Shown in pieces: positions 17,425 to 25,233 of a DNA stretch of 39,944 nucleotides; the stretch's first letter is position 1; the number at the start of each line of letters is the position of its first letter. Source of the DNA: DASVTR01 sp033855775 (lineage in GTDB: Bacteria; Acidobacteriota; Blastocatellia; Pyrinomonadales; Pyrinomonadaceae); contig JAWVFT010000073.1 in assembly GCA_033855775.1 (NCBI GenBank), positions 1 to 39,944 on the forward strand, read 5' to 3'. A program made the position numbers and the translations under genes. Below the pieces are notes generated by a model, which saw nothing but the letters and a program-made list of their open reading frames with translations, had not been told where the DNA came from and did no database searches.

Positions 17425-19923
17425 TCAAGCGACGAGGGCCGTCTCTTCCTTTATGTAGCCGTCGAGCGGCGAGAGCAATATTTCCGGCAGTTGTCCCATC
17501 AGCCACGGCGTCATCTGTTCGACGCTGAGCGGCTTCGAGAAGTAGTAGCCCTGCCCGTACTCGCAATCGAGAGACTTCAGTTGAGCCAACTGCTCGGCTG
17601 TCTCCACGCCCTCCGCCACGACATCCATCTTCAAGCTGCGAGCGAGCATCATGATGGTGCGAACAATCTCCGCGTTCTCGTTATTGCCGGTCATGCGGCT
17701 GACGAAGGAGCGGTCAATCTTCAAGGTCGAGATGGGGAAACGGTGCAGGTAGCTCAGCGAAGAGTAGCCTGTGCCGAAGTCGTCAATGCTGAGTTCGATG
17801 CCGAGGCTGCGCATCTGCTTGAGCATATCAATGGCGGCCTCGACGTTCTCCATCACCATGCTTTCGGTGATTTCCAGTTTCAAGGAGTGCGGGTCAACGC
17901 CCGTCTCTCTGAGCGCGTCCTTGATGTGTTCGAGCAAGTCGGCGTTCATAAACTGTTTGACCGAGAGATTGACGCTAATCTGCAACGGCGGATATTGAGG
18001 AAACTGCTCATGCCACCTGTGAAGCTGGCGGCAGGCTTCTTCGAGCACCCACTGGCCGATGGGAATGATAAGGCCCGTCTCTTCGGCAATCGGGATGAAC
18101 TCGCTCGGAGGGACGAAGCCGCGCTCAGGATGCTGCCAGCGCACGAGGGCTTCAAAGCCGCGCACCGCGCCTGTCTCTAAAGTGATGATGGGTTGATATT
18201 GCAGGAAGAACTCGTTGCGCTCGACGGCGCGGCGCAGGTCGGATTCGATTTGCAGTAGATTCATCGCCAGCGCGTGCATCGTCTTATCGAAGACTTCGTG
18301 GCGGGCTTTGCCGAGCATCTTGGCGCGATACATGGCCGTGTCGGCGTCGCGGAGCACGTCGTCTGGCCGGTCGTAGCCGGTCGCGCTCAGGGCGATGCCG
18401 ATGCTGACGGTGGTGAAGACTTCGTGGCCGTTGAGATTGAAGGGACGGGCCAGAGATTTCTGCAAACGCTCCGCGACTTCGATGGCTTCGGGCGCTCCGT
18501 TGAGGTCTTCGAGCAGGATGGTGAACTCGTCGCCGCCGAGACGCGACACAGTGTCGCCCGGGCGCAGGCACGTCTCAAGGCGGCGCGCGATGCCGACAAG
18601 GAGTTGGTCGCCGACCATGTGGCCGAGGCTGTCATTGACAATCTTGAAGCGGTCAAGGTCAAGGAAGAGGACGGCGAAGAGGCGGTCGTCGCGTCGCTTG
18701 ACGCGCTCGACGGAGAGCTTCAGGTGATCCATGAAGAGCGCGCGATTGGGCAGCCCCGTCAGCACGTCATGCATGGCTTCGTGGAGCAATCTTTCTTCGG
18801 CGCGCTTGCGGTCTGTGATGTCCTGCACCTGAAAGATGAGATTGACGGATTGCGCGTCGGCTTCGCGCACGACCGTGATGCTGAGCAAGACCCAAATCAT
18901 TTGCCCTTGCTTGCCCACATAGCGTTGCTCCATCTGATGCGTAGAGAGTTTGCCGTCCAACAGCTTGGCGATGTTCGCTATTAAGGGGCTGAGGTCGTCC
19001 GTGTGCGTGATGGCATGAAAGTTTGTCGCCAGCAACTCTTCCTGCGAATAGCCGAGCATCTCGCACAGAGAGCGGTTGACCTTAATCCAGCGTCCGTCGG
19101 GAGCGACGAGAGCCATGCCCGCGGCGTGGTCGAAGGCGCTGCGGAAACGCTCTTCGGATTCGCGCAGGGCGGCGACGTGCTTCTCGGCCTGTTCGGCCTG
19201 CTGCATGGAGGCTTCAACGTTCTTGAAGTAGGTGCAGTAGGTGAAGTAGACGATGGCGATAATCGGCATCGTGGAGATGAAGGCGTAGAAGCCGAAGTTG
19301 TCAATCAGCTTGGCGATGATGCCGGCGGACGAAGCGCCCGCGAAGTATGTAATCGAAGTCCAGAGAAAGTTCTTGCGCCAGGTCTGTATGAAGGGCTGCG
19401 TGGTCTTGAGCGAAGCGGCGAAGGCGACCATGCCGGAGTTAGTGACATACTGCGTGACGCCCATCAGACAGACGCCGATGATGAAGGCCGGGGAATAACC
19501 TGCGCGCAGGGCATCGACCGAGCCGAAGGCCGCGCGCAGCAGCCAGACGGAGAGGAACGTGGCGCAGGCCATGACCGCCGCGTTGAAGAGAATCGTAATC
19601 CACAGCTTGCTAAAACGCAGCGACGAGCAGAAGCCCTCGACGGCGGCGAGCAGGATGGCCGCTTCGTTGCCGAAGAGCAGGATGGTCAGAAAGATGAAGG
19701 TGTCGGAGACGGAGATGTAGCCGGAGACGCGCGGAATCTGAATGGTGATGCGCGAAGCGATGAGGACTGTGAAGACGGCCAGAAAGTAGAAGGCGATGTT
19801 TAGTTTGATGAAGGAGAGATGAGTGGCCGAGTAAGCGCAGATGGCCCCGCCAATGGCGATAACAGCCCATTGGTAAGGCTTGGCAAAACTTTTTTTCTCC
19901 GCAACGCCCACCGGATTCACCAT
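17425..19923 (-). CDS. Membrane PAS-GGDEF-EAL protein, dual c-di-GMP enzyme
   Basis: An 832-residue c-di-GMP turnover protein. Residues 19-230 contain about seven hydrophobic segments forming a membrane sensor not matched to a named MASE/MHYT type. A short coiled stretch (MQQAEQAEKHVAALRESEERF) leads into a PAS domain (about 253-375), then a GGDEF domain with intact RLGGDEF (463-467) and an inhibitory RxxD site (R454-D457). The EAL domain follows: EALVRW at 591, with later EITES, DDFGTGYSSLSYL, EGVET and QGYYFSKP. Both catalytic sites look intact, so it could make and break c-di-GMP, with the PAS or membrane part deciding the balance. It starts at ATG 19923. Confidence 0.95.
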   Translation of the reverse strand: MVNPVGVAEKKSFAKPYQWAVIAIGGAICAYSATHLSFIKLNIAFYFLAVFTVLIASRITIQIPRVSGYISVSDTFIFLTILLFGNEAAILLAAVEGFCSSLRFSKLWITILFNAAVMACATFLSVWLLRAAFGSVDALRAGYSPAFIIGVCLMGVTQYVTNSGMVAFAASLKTTQPFIQTWRKNFLWTSITYFAGASSAGIIAKLIDNFGFYAFISTMPIIAIVYFTYCTYFKNVEASMQQAEQAEKHVAALRESEERFRSAFDHAAGMALVAPDGRWIKVNRSLCEMLGYSQEELLATNFHAITHTDDLSPLIANIAKLLDGKLSTHQMEQRYVGKQGQMIWVLLSITVVREADAQSVNLIFQVQDITDRKRAEERLLHEAMHDVLTGLPNRALFMDHLKLSVERVKRRDDRLFAVLFLDLDRFKIVNDSLGHMVGDQLLVGIARRLETCLRPGDTVSRLGGDEFTILLEDLNGAPEAIEVAERLQKSLARPFNLNGHEVFTTVSIGIALSATGYDRPDDVLRDADTAMYRAKMLGKARHEVFDKTMHALAMNLLQIESDLRRAVERNEFFLQYQPIITLETGAVRGFEALVRWQHPERGFVPPSEFIPIAEETGLIIPIGQWVLEEACRQLHRWHEQFPQYPPLQISVNLSVKQFMNADLLEHIKDALRETGVDPHSLKLEITESMVMENVEAAIDMLKQMRSLGIELSIDDFGTGYSSLSYLHRFPISTLKIDRSFVSRMTGNNENAEIVRTIMMLARSLKMDVVAEGVETAEQLAQLKSLDCEYGQGYYFSKPLSVEQMTPWLMGQLPEILLSPLDGYIKEETALVA

Positions 19924-20148
19924 TTTCAGCCGTTAGCTTGTTGGCAGGATTTTGTTTGGCTGGCTCGCAAGTTCACTTCCCCCAAGACCTGCGCACACGC
20001 GTGCATCGCAATCATCATGCCAAACAAGTTTAATCGCCTAAGTTGTTGACTTTACAGGAAACGGGGAACGACAAGCGACTGTCACAACGCGTCAGCCTGA
20101 CAGAATCGGTCACAATGCCGTCAACTCTTCGCTCAATTTGACCGAACG

Positions 20149-20313
20149 GCCCGACCCATCGAAAGCAGGCTCCGCAACCTCCTTTCGCGGATGTCTCTGG
20201 GTCTACGGGCGGCAGCAGCAAAAAGAGCAGCAAAAAGAGCAGCAAAAAGAGGTAGCTGAAGGCTCAGGTTTTTAGCCCCCAAGACTGAGTTGCGGCCCAC
20301 TGAAGGAAGCAAC
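20149..20313 (+). ncRNA. Candidate structured RNA or 5' leader
   Basis: This part of the 520-bp gap upstream of the methyltransferase gene folds into nested hairpins. Bases 20149-20152 with 20207-20210 (gccc/gggc), 20153-20158 with 20198-20203 (gaccca/tgggtc) and 20171-20175 with 20187-20191 (tccgc/gcgga) form one stem series. A competing pairing exists between 20160-20165 and 20182-20187 (cgaaag/ctttcg). Two further small stems are at 20263-20267/20285-20289 and 20289-20293/20309-20313. A clean intrinsic terminator follows at 20348. No known riboswitch or RNA family was recognised; either a small RNA or an attenuating leader would fit. Confidence 0.3.
20214..20249. repeat. 12-bp perfect tandem repeat, three units
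   Basis: Three exact copies of agcagcaaaaag lie at 20214-20225, 20226-20237 and 20238-20249, inside the gene-free stretch before the methyltransferase gene. They fall between two hairpins and would be a single-stranded purine-rich linker in a plus-strand RNA. Confidence 0.92.
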
Positions 20314-20347
20314 CTGTCATCAACTTAACTAACTGCCTATGGAAGGG

Positions 20348-20378
20348 CCGGGCGTCTTTAACGGACGCCCGGTTTTTT
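20348..20378 (+). terminator. Intrinsic terminator upstream of methyltransferase gene
   Basis: A nine-base-pair perfect stem (ccgggcgtc/gacgcccgg, 20348-20356 and 20364-20372) is followed directly by six T residues. It points along the plus strand. No plus-strand protein gene ends nearby (the last is at 16635), so it must stop a short RNA or attenuate the methyltransferase gene at 20444. Confidence 0.88.
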
Positions 20379-20443
20379 GTGCGTGATAGAATCGAAGAAG
20401 CTGTAGCAGTAGACTTGAAGAAAGCCTGACAGGAAAACGAGCC

Positions 20444-21202
20444 GTGCAATTCAAAGACCATTTTTCCGCTCATGCCGCGGATTACGCGAAACAGAGGCCG
20501 CGCTATCCGGCGTCGCTGTTCGAGTATCTGGCTTCGTTGACGAATGAGCACGAGCGCGCATGGGACTGCGCCACCGGCAACGGGCAAGCGGCCCTCGGCC
20601 TCGCTCCCTACTTCGCGCAGACGATTGCCACAGACGCCAGCCAGTCGCAGCTTGCGAGCGCCGTCCCGCACGAGAAGATTGACTATCGCGTCGCAGCAGC
20701 CGAGCGGACAAACATCGAAGCCGCGAGCGTTGACCTCGTGACGGTGGCGCAGGCTCTTCACTGGTTCGACCTTGAAGCGTTCTACACGGAGGTCAAGCGC
20801 GTGCTCAAGCCGGGAGGCGCGCTGGCCGTGTGGGCTTATAACCTGCTGAAAATCTCGCCCGCGATTGACGCGCTAGTCAACGAGTTTTACGGCGAGACGG
20901 TTGGCCCTTACTGGCCGCCCGAAAGAGGCTTGCTTGAGGAGGGCTACAGGTCGCTCCGCTTTCCCTTCCGCGAGTTGAAGCCGCCGGACGTGCAGATGGA
21001 AGCGCGCTGGAACTTGCAAGACCTGGCCGGATACTTAAGCACTTGGTCTGCGACGAAGCGATTCATAGCGGCGCGCGGCTTCGACCCCTTGACCGGCCTG
21101 ACCGACGCTTTGCTTTCCGTCTGGGGCGCGCCCGAAGAGTTGAAGCCCGTGCGCTGGCCTTTGAGCTTCCGCGTCGGAATCAACGACAGCCCGACTGTAT
21201 GA
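20444..21202 (+). CDS. Class I SAM-dependent methyltransferase
   Basis: A 252-residue methyltransferase. Motif I is AWDCATGNGQAAL (about 39-51), followed by IATDASQSQL, and the later VDLVTVAQALHWFDLEAFYTEVKRVLKPGGALAVW, a hallmark of the UbiE/Tam-like Methyltransf_11 group. The N-terminal FSAHAADYAKQRPRYP is typical of small-molecule methyltransferases of this type. The substrate is not evident. It starts at GTG 20444 with agga about nine bases upstream. A terminator lies 65 bases before the start, so read-through control is possible; the gene has no co-directional neighbour. Confidence 0.9.
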   Translation: MQFKDHFSAHAADYAKQRPRYPASLFEYLASLTNEHERAWDCATGNGQAALGLAPYFAQTIATDASQSQLASAVPHEKIDYRVAAAERTNIEAASVDLVTVAQALHWFDLEAFYTEVKRVLKPGGALAVWAYNLLKISPAIDALVNEFYGETVGPYWPPERGLLEEGYRSLRFPFRELKPPDVQMEARWNLQDLAGYLSTWSATKRFIAARGFDPLTGLTDALLSVWGAPEELKPVRWPLSFRVGINDSPTV

Positions 21203-21225
21203 GACGACGGCCAACCGACGCAGGA

Positions 21226-21268
21226 GGATGAAAGCTGAAAGCGCTGATAAGGATGAAAGCTGAAAGCG
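21226..21268. repeat. Direct repeat pair
   Basis: The 18-mer ggatgaaagctgaaagcg occurs at 21226-21243 and again at 21251-21268, just after the methyltransferase gene and just before a long palindrome. Similar gatgaaag words occur at the right end of the window (39896 onward). Confidence 0.85.
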
Positions 21269-21270
21269 TG

Positions 21271-21337
21271 GAAGGACGAAGGACGAAAGCGGCGCTACTC
21301 AAGCTTTGAGTAGCGCCGCTTTCATCCTTCGTCCTTC
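21271..21337. terminator. Long hairpin between convergent genes
   Basis: The 18-base arm at 21285-21302 (gaaagcggcgctactcaa) is perfectly inverted at 21306-21323 around a three-base loop. The stem extends to about 32 bases on each side with one mismatch. It sits between the stop of the methyltransferase gene and the 3' end of the esterase gene, as expected for a bidirectional terminator, though no T-tract follows. Confidence 0.6.
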
Positions 21338-21375
21338 ATCTTGGCGCGCGACGAATCATCGTCACTTTATCGTCA

Positions 21376-22260
21376 TCACTTTTTGCCGAACAGGAATATG
21401 AGCATCGGCCCTGCGCGTTCGGCCCAGGCCGTTTCGTTGTGCTCCGCGCCTTCGGCCTCGAAGTATTTCAAGTCGGAATTCTCTTTCCAACCTTTGGCGA
21501 CGAGCGCGTCGCGCAGGGCGCGTGTGCCGCCGGTCGCTTCCGCAGTGTCGCGTCCTTCCTTCGTTCCGATGTCGAGCCAGATGCGCGTGCGCGGTCGCCT
21601 GCTCAACGCTCGCACGTCGCGCAGTATCATTCGATTGTCCCACCAGACAGAGGGCGAGACGACGGCCAGCTTGCCGAAGACCTGCGGATACTTCAGGCCG
21701 AGGTAGAGCGAAACCAATCCGCCGAGGCTTGAGCCGCCGAGGCCAGTCTCCTTCGGCCCGCGAAGGGTGCGATACTGCGAATCAATGAAGGGCTTCAACT
21801 CTTCGACCAGCAACCGCCCGTAAAGGTCTGCGCGCCCTCCCTGCTTGACCTTGGCGTCCGGCGTCGGCGTGTACTCGTCTATCCGCTGCGCGCCCGCGTT
21901 ATAAACGCCGACGATAATCAACGGCTCAATCTTGCCGGAGGCAATCAATGCCTGCGCCGTCTCGTCAACGCGCCACTCCTTGCCGGGAATGAAAGAGGTA
22001 GCGCCGTCGAAGAGATTCTGCCCGTCGTGCATGTAGAAGACCGGATAACGCCGCTTCTTGTCCGCGTCGTAGCCGGGCGGCAAATAGACTATGAGGTCGC
22101 GGTCTGCGTTCAGAAACTTCGAATGGAAACTCTTGTGCATGCGAATCTCGCCGGAGAGCGTGTGCTCTCTTTCCTGCGCGACGATGCCGCGCCGCGCGCT
22201 GCTCACACACGACAAGACGAGCAACAGGGCCAGACACGAAAAGGCTTTTAAAGCTCTCAA
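21376..22260 (-). CDS. Esterase-D-type alpha/beta hydrolase, probable lipoprotein
   Basis: A 294-residue secreted esterase of the putative-esterase (enterochelin-esterase/esterase D) group. The N terminus MRALKAFSCLALLLVLSC has a lipobox-like VLSC with C18, so it may be lipid-anchored. The catalytic core includes VFYMHDGQNLFDG, the nucleophile elbow GGSSLGG (S178 in GxSxG), the region WLDIGTKEGRD supplying an acid, and the histidine in EGAEHNETAW. The start is TTG at 22260: a complete aaggag lies nine bases upstream and the signal peptide begins exactly there. It is alone on its strand; the P450 gene diverges from it. The substrate is unknown; relatives hydrolyse siderophore or carbohydrate esters. 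Confidence 0.88.
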   Translation of the reverse strand: MRALKAFSCLALLLVLSCVSSARRGIVAQEREHTLSGEIRMHKSFHSKFLNADRDLIVYLPPGYDADKKRRYPVFYMHDGQNLFDGATSFIPGKEWRVDETAQALIASGKIEPLIIVGVYNAGAQRIDEYTPTPDAKVKQGGRADLYGRLLVEELKPFIDSQYRTLRGPKETGLGGSSLGGLVSLYLGLKYPQVFGKLAVVSPSVWWDNRMILRDVRALSRRPRTRIWLDIGTKEGRDTAEATGGTRALRDALVAKGWKENSDLKYFEAEGAEHNETAWAERAGPMLIFLFGKK

Positions 22261-22269
22261 CAGATTCGA

Positions 22270-22275
22270 CTCCTT
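22270..22275 (-). promoter_or_regulatory. Ribosome-binding site fixing a TTG start
   Basis: The plus-strand ctcctt reads aaggag on the minus strand, nine bases before TTG 22260. No ATG occurs in frame between it and the signal-peptide core, so this site decides the rare start. Confidence 0.8.
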
Positions 22276-22441
22276 AAATTTTTTAGATTGAAGCTACAGC
22301 CAAGGCTCCGGCACAATCCAGCGTCGCCGCGATTTCTCAATAGCTGTTTCTCAGTTAACTGTCAAAGGTTCCGCGCGGATGATAACACGGCGGGCGCGCG
22401 TCTTCGCGCTTCAAGCGCAGCTGGTCAAACGCAGGCGAGGC

Positions 22442-22470
22442 TTGTCAAGGAAGGCGATTAGTTAGAGAAT
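22442..22470 (+). promoter_or_regulatory. Candidate promoter of the P450 gene
   Basis: ttgtca and gagaat are separated by 17 bases and match the -35 and -10 consensus at five and four positions. Transcription would begin about 22477, practically at the ATG at 22479. No Shine-Dalgarno sequence is seen, which fits a leaderless message. Confidence 0.45.
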
Positions 22471-22478
22471 CCTGTGCT

Positions 22479-23819
22479 ATGTCAACTGCGCTCGTCCCCC
22501 AAGGCCCAAGGGGCCACTTTCTGCTCGGCGTCATGGCGGAGTTCAACCGCGATTCGCTGGCCTTCATCGAACGGCTGCCGCGCGAGTATGGCGACGTGGC
22601 GCGGGCGCGCTTCTTCTACCTCTGGGCTTACTTTCTTTACAACCCGGAGCACATCGAGCAAGTGTTGACGACCGAGAATCGCAACTTCATCAAGCCGCGC
22701 TCGGTGCGCTCGCCCTTCTTCTGTCGCCTCGTCGGCAAAGGGCTGCTGACGAGCGAAGGCGATTTCTGGCGTCGACAACGCAGGCTCGCGCAGCCCGCCT
22801 TTCATCGCGGGCGAATCAACAGCTACGGCGAAACGATGGTCGCTTACGCCGAAGCGATGGCCGCCTCATGGCGCGAAGGCGAGACGCGCGACGTGCATGA
22901 AGACATGACGCACCTGACGATGCGGATTGTCACGCGCACGCTCTTCAACACGGACGTGACGCATGACGCGCGCCACATCAACGACGCGCTCAAGGTCATC
23001 GTCGAGCCTTTCTCATCGCAGGCGACGCTCAAGTGGATTCTGGATAATCGCTTGCCGACGCCCGCCAACCGTCGCTTTCATCAAGCCGTGCGGCAGATAG
23101 ACGCGTTCATCTATCGCATCATCAACGAGCGGCGCGCGAGCGAAGAAGACTACGGCGACCTGCTCTCGATGCTGCTCAGAGCGCAGGACGAAGACGGGAC
23201 GCAGATGACCGACCAGCAGTTGCGCGACGAAGCGATGACGATTTTTCTGGCGGGCTATGAAACGACATCGCTCGCGCTCTCATGGGCCTGGCTCTTGCTG
23301 GCGCAGAACCCGGAAGCCGAGGCGAAGCTCTGGCAGGAGTTGGACGAGATGCTCGGAGGCCGCGCGCCGCAGATGGCGGACATGCCGCGGCTGCGCTACA
23401 CGGAGATGATTGCGAAGGAAACGATGCGGCTCTACCCGCCCGCTTACATCGTCGGGCGCGAGGCCGCCACGGCCTGCGAGATTGGCGGCTACAGCGTCCC
23501 CGCCGGAACGCAGGTCTTCATGCCGACGTGGGTCGTGCATCGTGACGCGCGTTTCTTCGACAGCCCCGAAGAGTTCAGGCCGGAACGCTGGACGCCTGAG
23601 TTCATCGAGCAGTTGCCGCGCTACGCTTACTTTCCCTTCGGCGGCGGCCCGCGCGCCTGCATCGGCAACAACTTTGCGATGATGGAATTTATCCTGCTGC
23701 TGGCGACGATTGCCCAAAAGTTTCGCCTGCGCCTCGCGCCCGAACACGAGGTCAAACTAAAGCCCGCGATGTCGCTGCGGCCCGCTCAGGGAATTAAAGT
23801 GAGACTCGAAAAACGTTGA
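22479..23819 (+). CDS. Cytochrome P450
   Basis: A soluble bacterial P450 of 446 residues. The I-helix oxygen-activation motif AGYETTS, the ExxR pair in KETMRLYPPAY, the PERW region (FRPERWTPEF) and the heme loop FPFGGGPRACIG with C394 as the axial ligand are all present. It would insert oxygen into an organic substrate using electrons from a ferredoxin partner. A ferredoxin gene lies at 31.8 kb, too far to imply pairing. The sequence style (long N-terminal part without membrane anchor, VGREAATACEIGGYSVPAG) resembles the CYP102/CYP4-like fatty-acid-type group, but the substrate is uncertain. ATG 22479 follows a candidate promoter with almost no leader. Confidence 0.95.
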   Translation: MSTALVPQGPRGHFLLGVMAEFNRDSLAFIERLPREYGDVARARFFYLWAYFLYNPEHIEQVLTTENRNFIKPRSVRSPFFCRLVGKGLLTSEGDFWRRQRRLAQPAFHRGRINSYGETMVAYAEAMAASWREGETRDVHEDMTHLTMRIVTRTLFNTDVTHDARHINDALKVIVEPFSSQATLKWILDNRLPTPANRRFHQAVRQIDAFIYRIINERRASEEDYGDLLSMLLRAQDEDGTQMTDQQLRDEAMTIFLAGYETTSLALSWAWLLLAQNPEAEAKLWQELDEMLGGRAPQMADMPRLRYTEMIAKETMRLYPPAYIVGREAATACEIGGYSVPAGTQVFMPTWVVHRDARFFDSPEEFRPERWTPEFIEQLPRYAYFPFGGGPRACIGNNFAMMEFILLLATIAQKFRLRLAPEHEVKLKPAMSLRPAQGIKVRLEKR

Positions 23820-23846
23820 CGGCAGCGAGCAGTGATAAAAGCTTAG

Positions 23847-23935
23847 TCTCACGCTGGAGGCGCAAAGCCGCAAAGGTGTTGAGTGATGATTGAGCTTGCC
23901 TGCTTTCCTTCGCGCCTTTGCGCCTTTGCGTGAGA
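23847..23935. repeat. Intergenic palindromic repeat, copy 2
   Basis: The left part starts tctcacgctggaggcgcaaa and the right part is an imperfect inverse ending gcctttgcgtgaga. It is related to the elements at 15934-16031 and 24838-24933. It lies between the P450 stop and the signal peptidase gene. Confidence 0.85.
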
Positions 23936-23975
23936 ATTTCTGTTTTCCGTTTACCAATGGAGTGAGAAGCGATTC

Positions 23976-24830
23976 ATGGCAGACAAGCAAGCAAGCGAGA
24001 GCAAGACGAAGCTGGCGGACGTGATGGAGGCTCAAGCGGAAGCGAAGCCGCCGGGGCCGCCGAAGAGCGTCTGGCGCGAGTATTTCGAGTCAATCATCGT
24101 CACCGTCCTGATGTTTCTCTTCTTCATCACGTTCATCGGGCGCACGGTCGCCGTCCCGACCGGCTCGATGCAGAACACGATTAACATCGGCGACCACTTC
24201 CTGATTAACAAGTTCATCTTCGCCCCCGGCCCGCCCGTCTTCTTTCTCCCGCAACGCGAAGTCCGTCGCGGCGACATCGTTGTCTTCAAGTATCCGGGCG
24301 ACCGCGACCATCCGGGCTTCGACGCGCGTTATCACGTCACGCCGTATCGCGACTACTACATCAAGCGCGTCATCGCTCTGCCGGGTGAGACGGTCGAAGT
24401 GCGCGGCGCGCAAGTCCTCATCAACGGCGCTCCGCTGCCCGAACATAGCATCGTCGCCAAGCAGGGCAAGACGGAGAAAGCCCCGCTCGATATTCTCGAA
24501 ACTCCGCCGGGGAACGGCGAGCCGTACTCCGTTTTTTACAGCCCCGACACGCTCGCCTCCTCCGGCAACACGCCGCCGGACACAGGCTACTTCAAGTACG
24601 GCATTGGCGCGCCCGTCAAAGTCCCGGACGATTCCTACATGATGATGGGCGACAATCGAGACAACAGCGCAGACAGTCGTGTCTGGGGCTTCGTGCGCCG
24701 CGACCTCATCATCGGTCGCGCCCTCTTCGTCTTCTGGTCTTACGACGAGAGCGCGCCCTCCGGCGGCAATTTCCTCTTCGACTTTTTCCGCAACACGCGA
24801 TGGAAACGCACGTTCACTTGGATTAAGTAA
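23976..24830 (+). CDS. lepB: Signal peptidase I
   Basis: The membrane serine protease that removes Sec and Tat signal peptides at the outer face of the inner membrane. The 284-residue protein has a basic N terminus and one clear transmembrane helix (IIVTVLMFLFFITFIG, about 40-55). The catalytic serine is in PTGSMQNT (S64) and the lysine is in YYIKRVIALPGE (K130). The box MGDNRDNSADSRVWGFV is near the end. All family blocks are intact. A non-conserved insert of about 60 residues (TEKAPLDILETPPGNGEPY) lies between the lysine and that box, not unusual in Gram-negatives. It stands alone between two palindromic repeats. Confidence 0.96.
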   Translation: MADKQASESKTKLADVMEAQAEAKPPGPPKSVWREYFESIIVTVLMFLFFITFIGRTVAVPTGSMQNTINIGDHFLINKFIFAPGPPVFFLPQREVRRGDIVVFKYPGDRDHPGFDARYHVTPYRDYYIKRVIALPGETVEVRGAQVLINGAPLPEHSIVAKQGKTEKAPLDILETPPGNGEPYSVFYSPDTLASSGNTPPDTGYFKYGIGAPVKVPDDSYMMMGDNRDNSADSRVWGFVRRDLIIGRALFVFWSYDESAPSGGNFLFDFFRNTRWKRTFTWIK

Positions 24831-24837
24831 AAGCGTT

Positions 24838-24933
24838 TCGCGCAAAGGCGCAAAGAAGGTAAAAACATAAGCTCGCAAAGAGTTGACTGCTTCTTTACGA
24901 GCTTATGTTTTTACCTTCGCGCCTCCAGCGTGA
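24838..24933. repeat. Intergenic palindromic repeat, copy 3
   Basis: A central perfect 20-base stem (24856-24875 with 24898-24917) is flanked by gcgcaaaggcgcaaag on the left and cgcgcctccagcgtga on the right, the same end words as the two other copies. It sits between the convergent lepB gene and the small minus-strand gene at 24949 and could act as a two-way terminator. Confidence 0.88.
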
Positions 24934-24948
24934 ACTTGCTCTTCGCAA

Positions 24949-25197
24949 TCAACTCAACTCTTCAATCTCCGCTTCCAGCGCGCCCAAGGTGCGTTGCAGC
25001 ATTTGACGATGAGCGGGACGAATCGCCGTTTCAAGTTGTTCGAGCGTGCGCGCTCTGGAGAGCCGCAATGTTTCGAGCCGGTCGCGGCGCGCTCGCTCCT
25101 GCGGCGATAATTCGTCGCGCGCCTGATTGCGTTGTGCGCGCTCTTCGGCGGCTTCCTGCTGGTCTGCGACCGACTTGCTTTCCCACCCTCTGGCCAT
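24949..25197 (-). CDS. Small charged helical protein, function unknown
   Basis: An 82-residue protein very rich in Glu, Arg and Gln (EERAQRNQARDELSPQERARRDRLETLRL) that would form long helices or a coiled coil. It has no signal, membrane segment or known motif. It starts at ATG 25197, with gaggag about 12 bases upstream. It is 36 bases downstream of the ion-channel-like gene on the same strand and probably belongs to its transcript. The coding call rests on context and helical amphipathic composition only. Confidence 0.6.
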   Translation of the reverse strand: MARGWESKSVADQQEAAEERAQRNQARDELSPQERARRDRLETLRLSRARTLEQLETAIRPAHRQMLQRTLGALEAEIEELS

Positions 25198-25233
25198 CCG
25201 GCTTGCTTGCTCCTCGTCGCCTATTTTAGCAGT

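Noticed and set aside
20263..20330. SRP RNA-like words (gaaggaagcaac) in the structured gap
   Set aside because: The GGAA tetraloop and the asymmetric loop of domain IV cannot be formed here.
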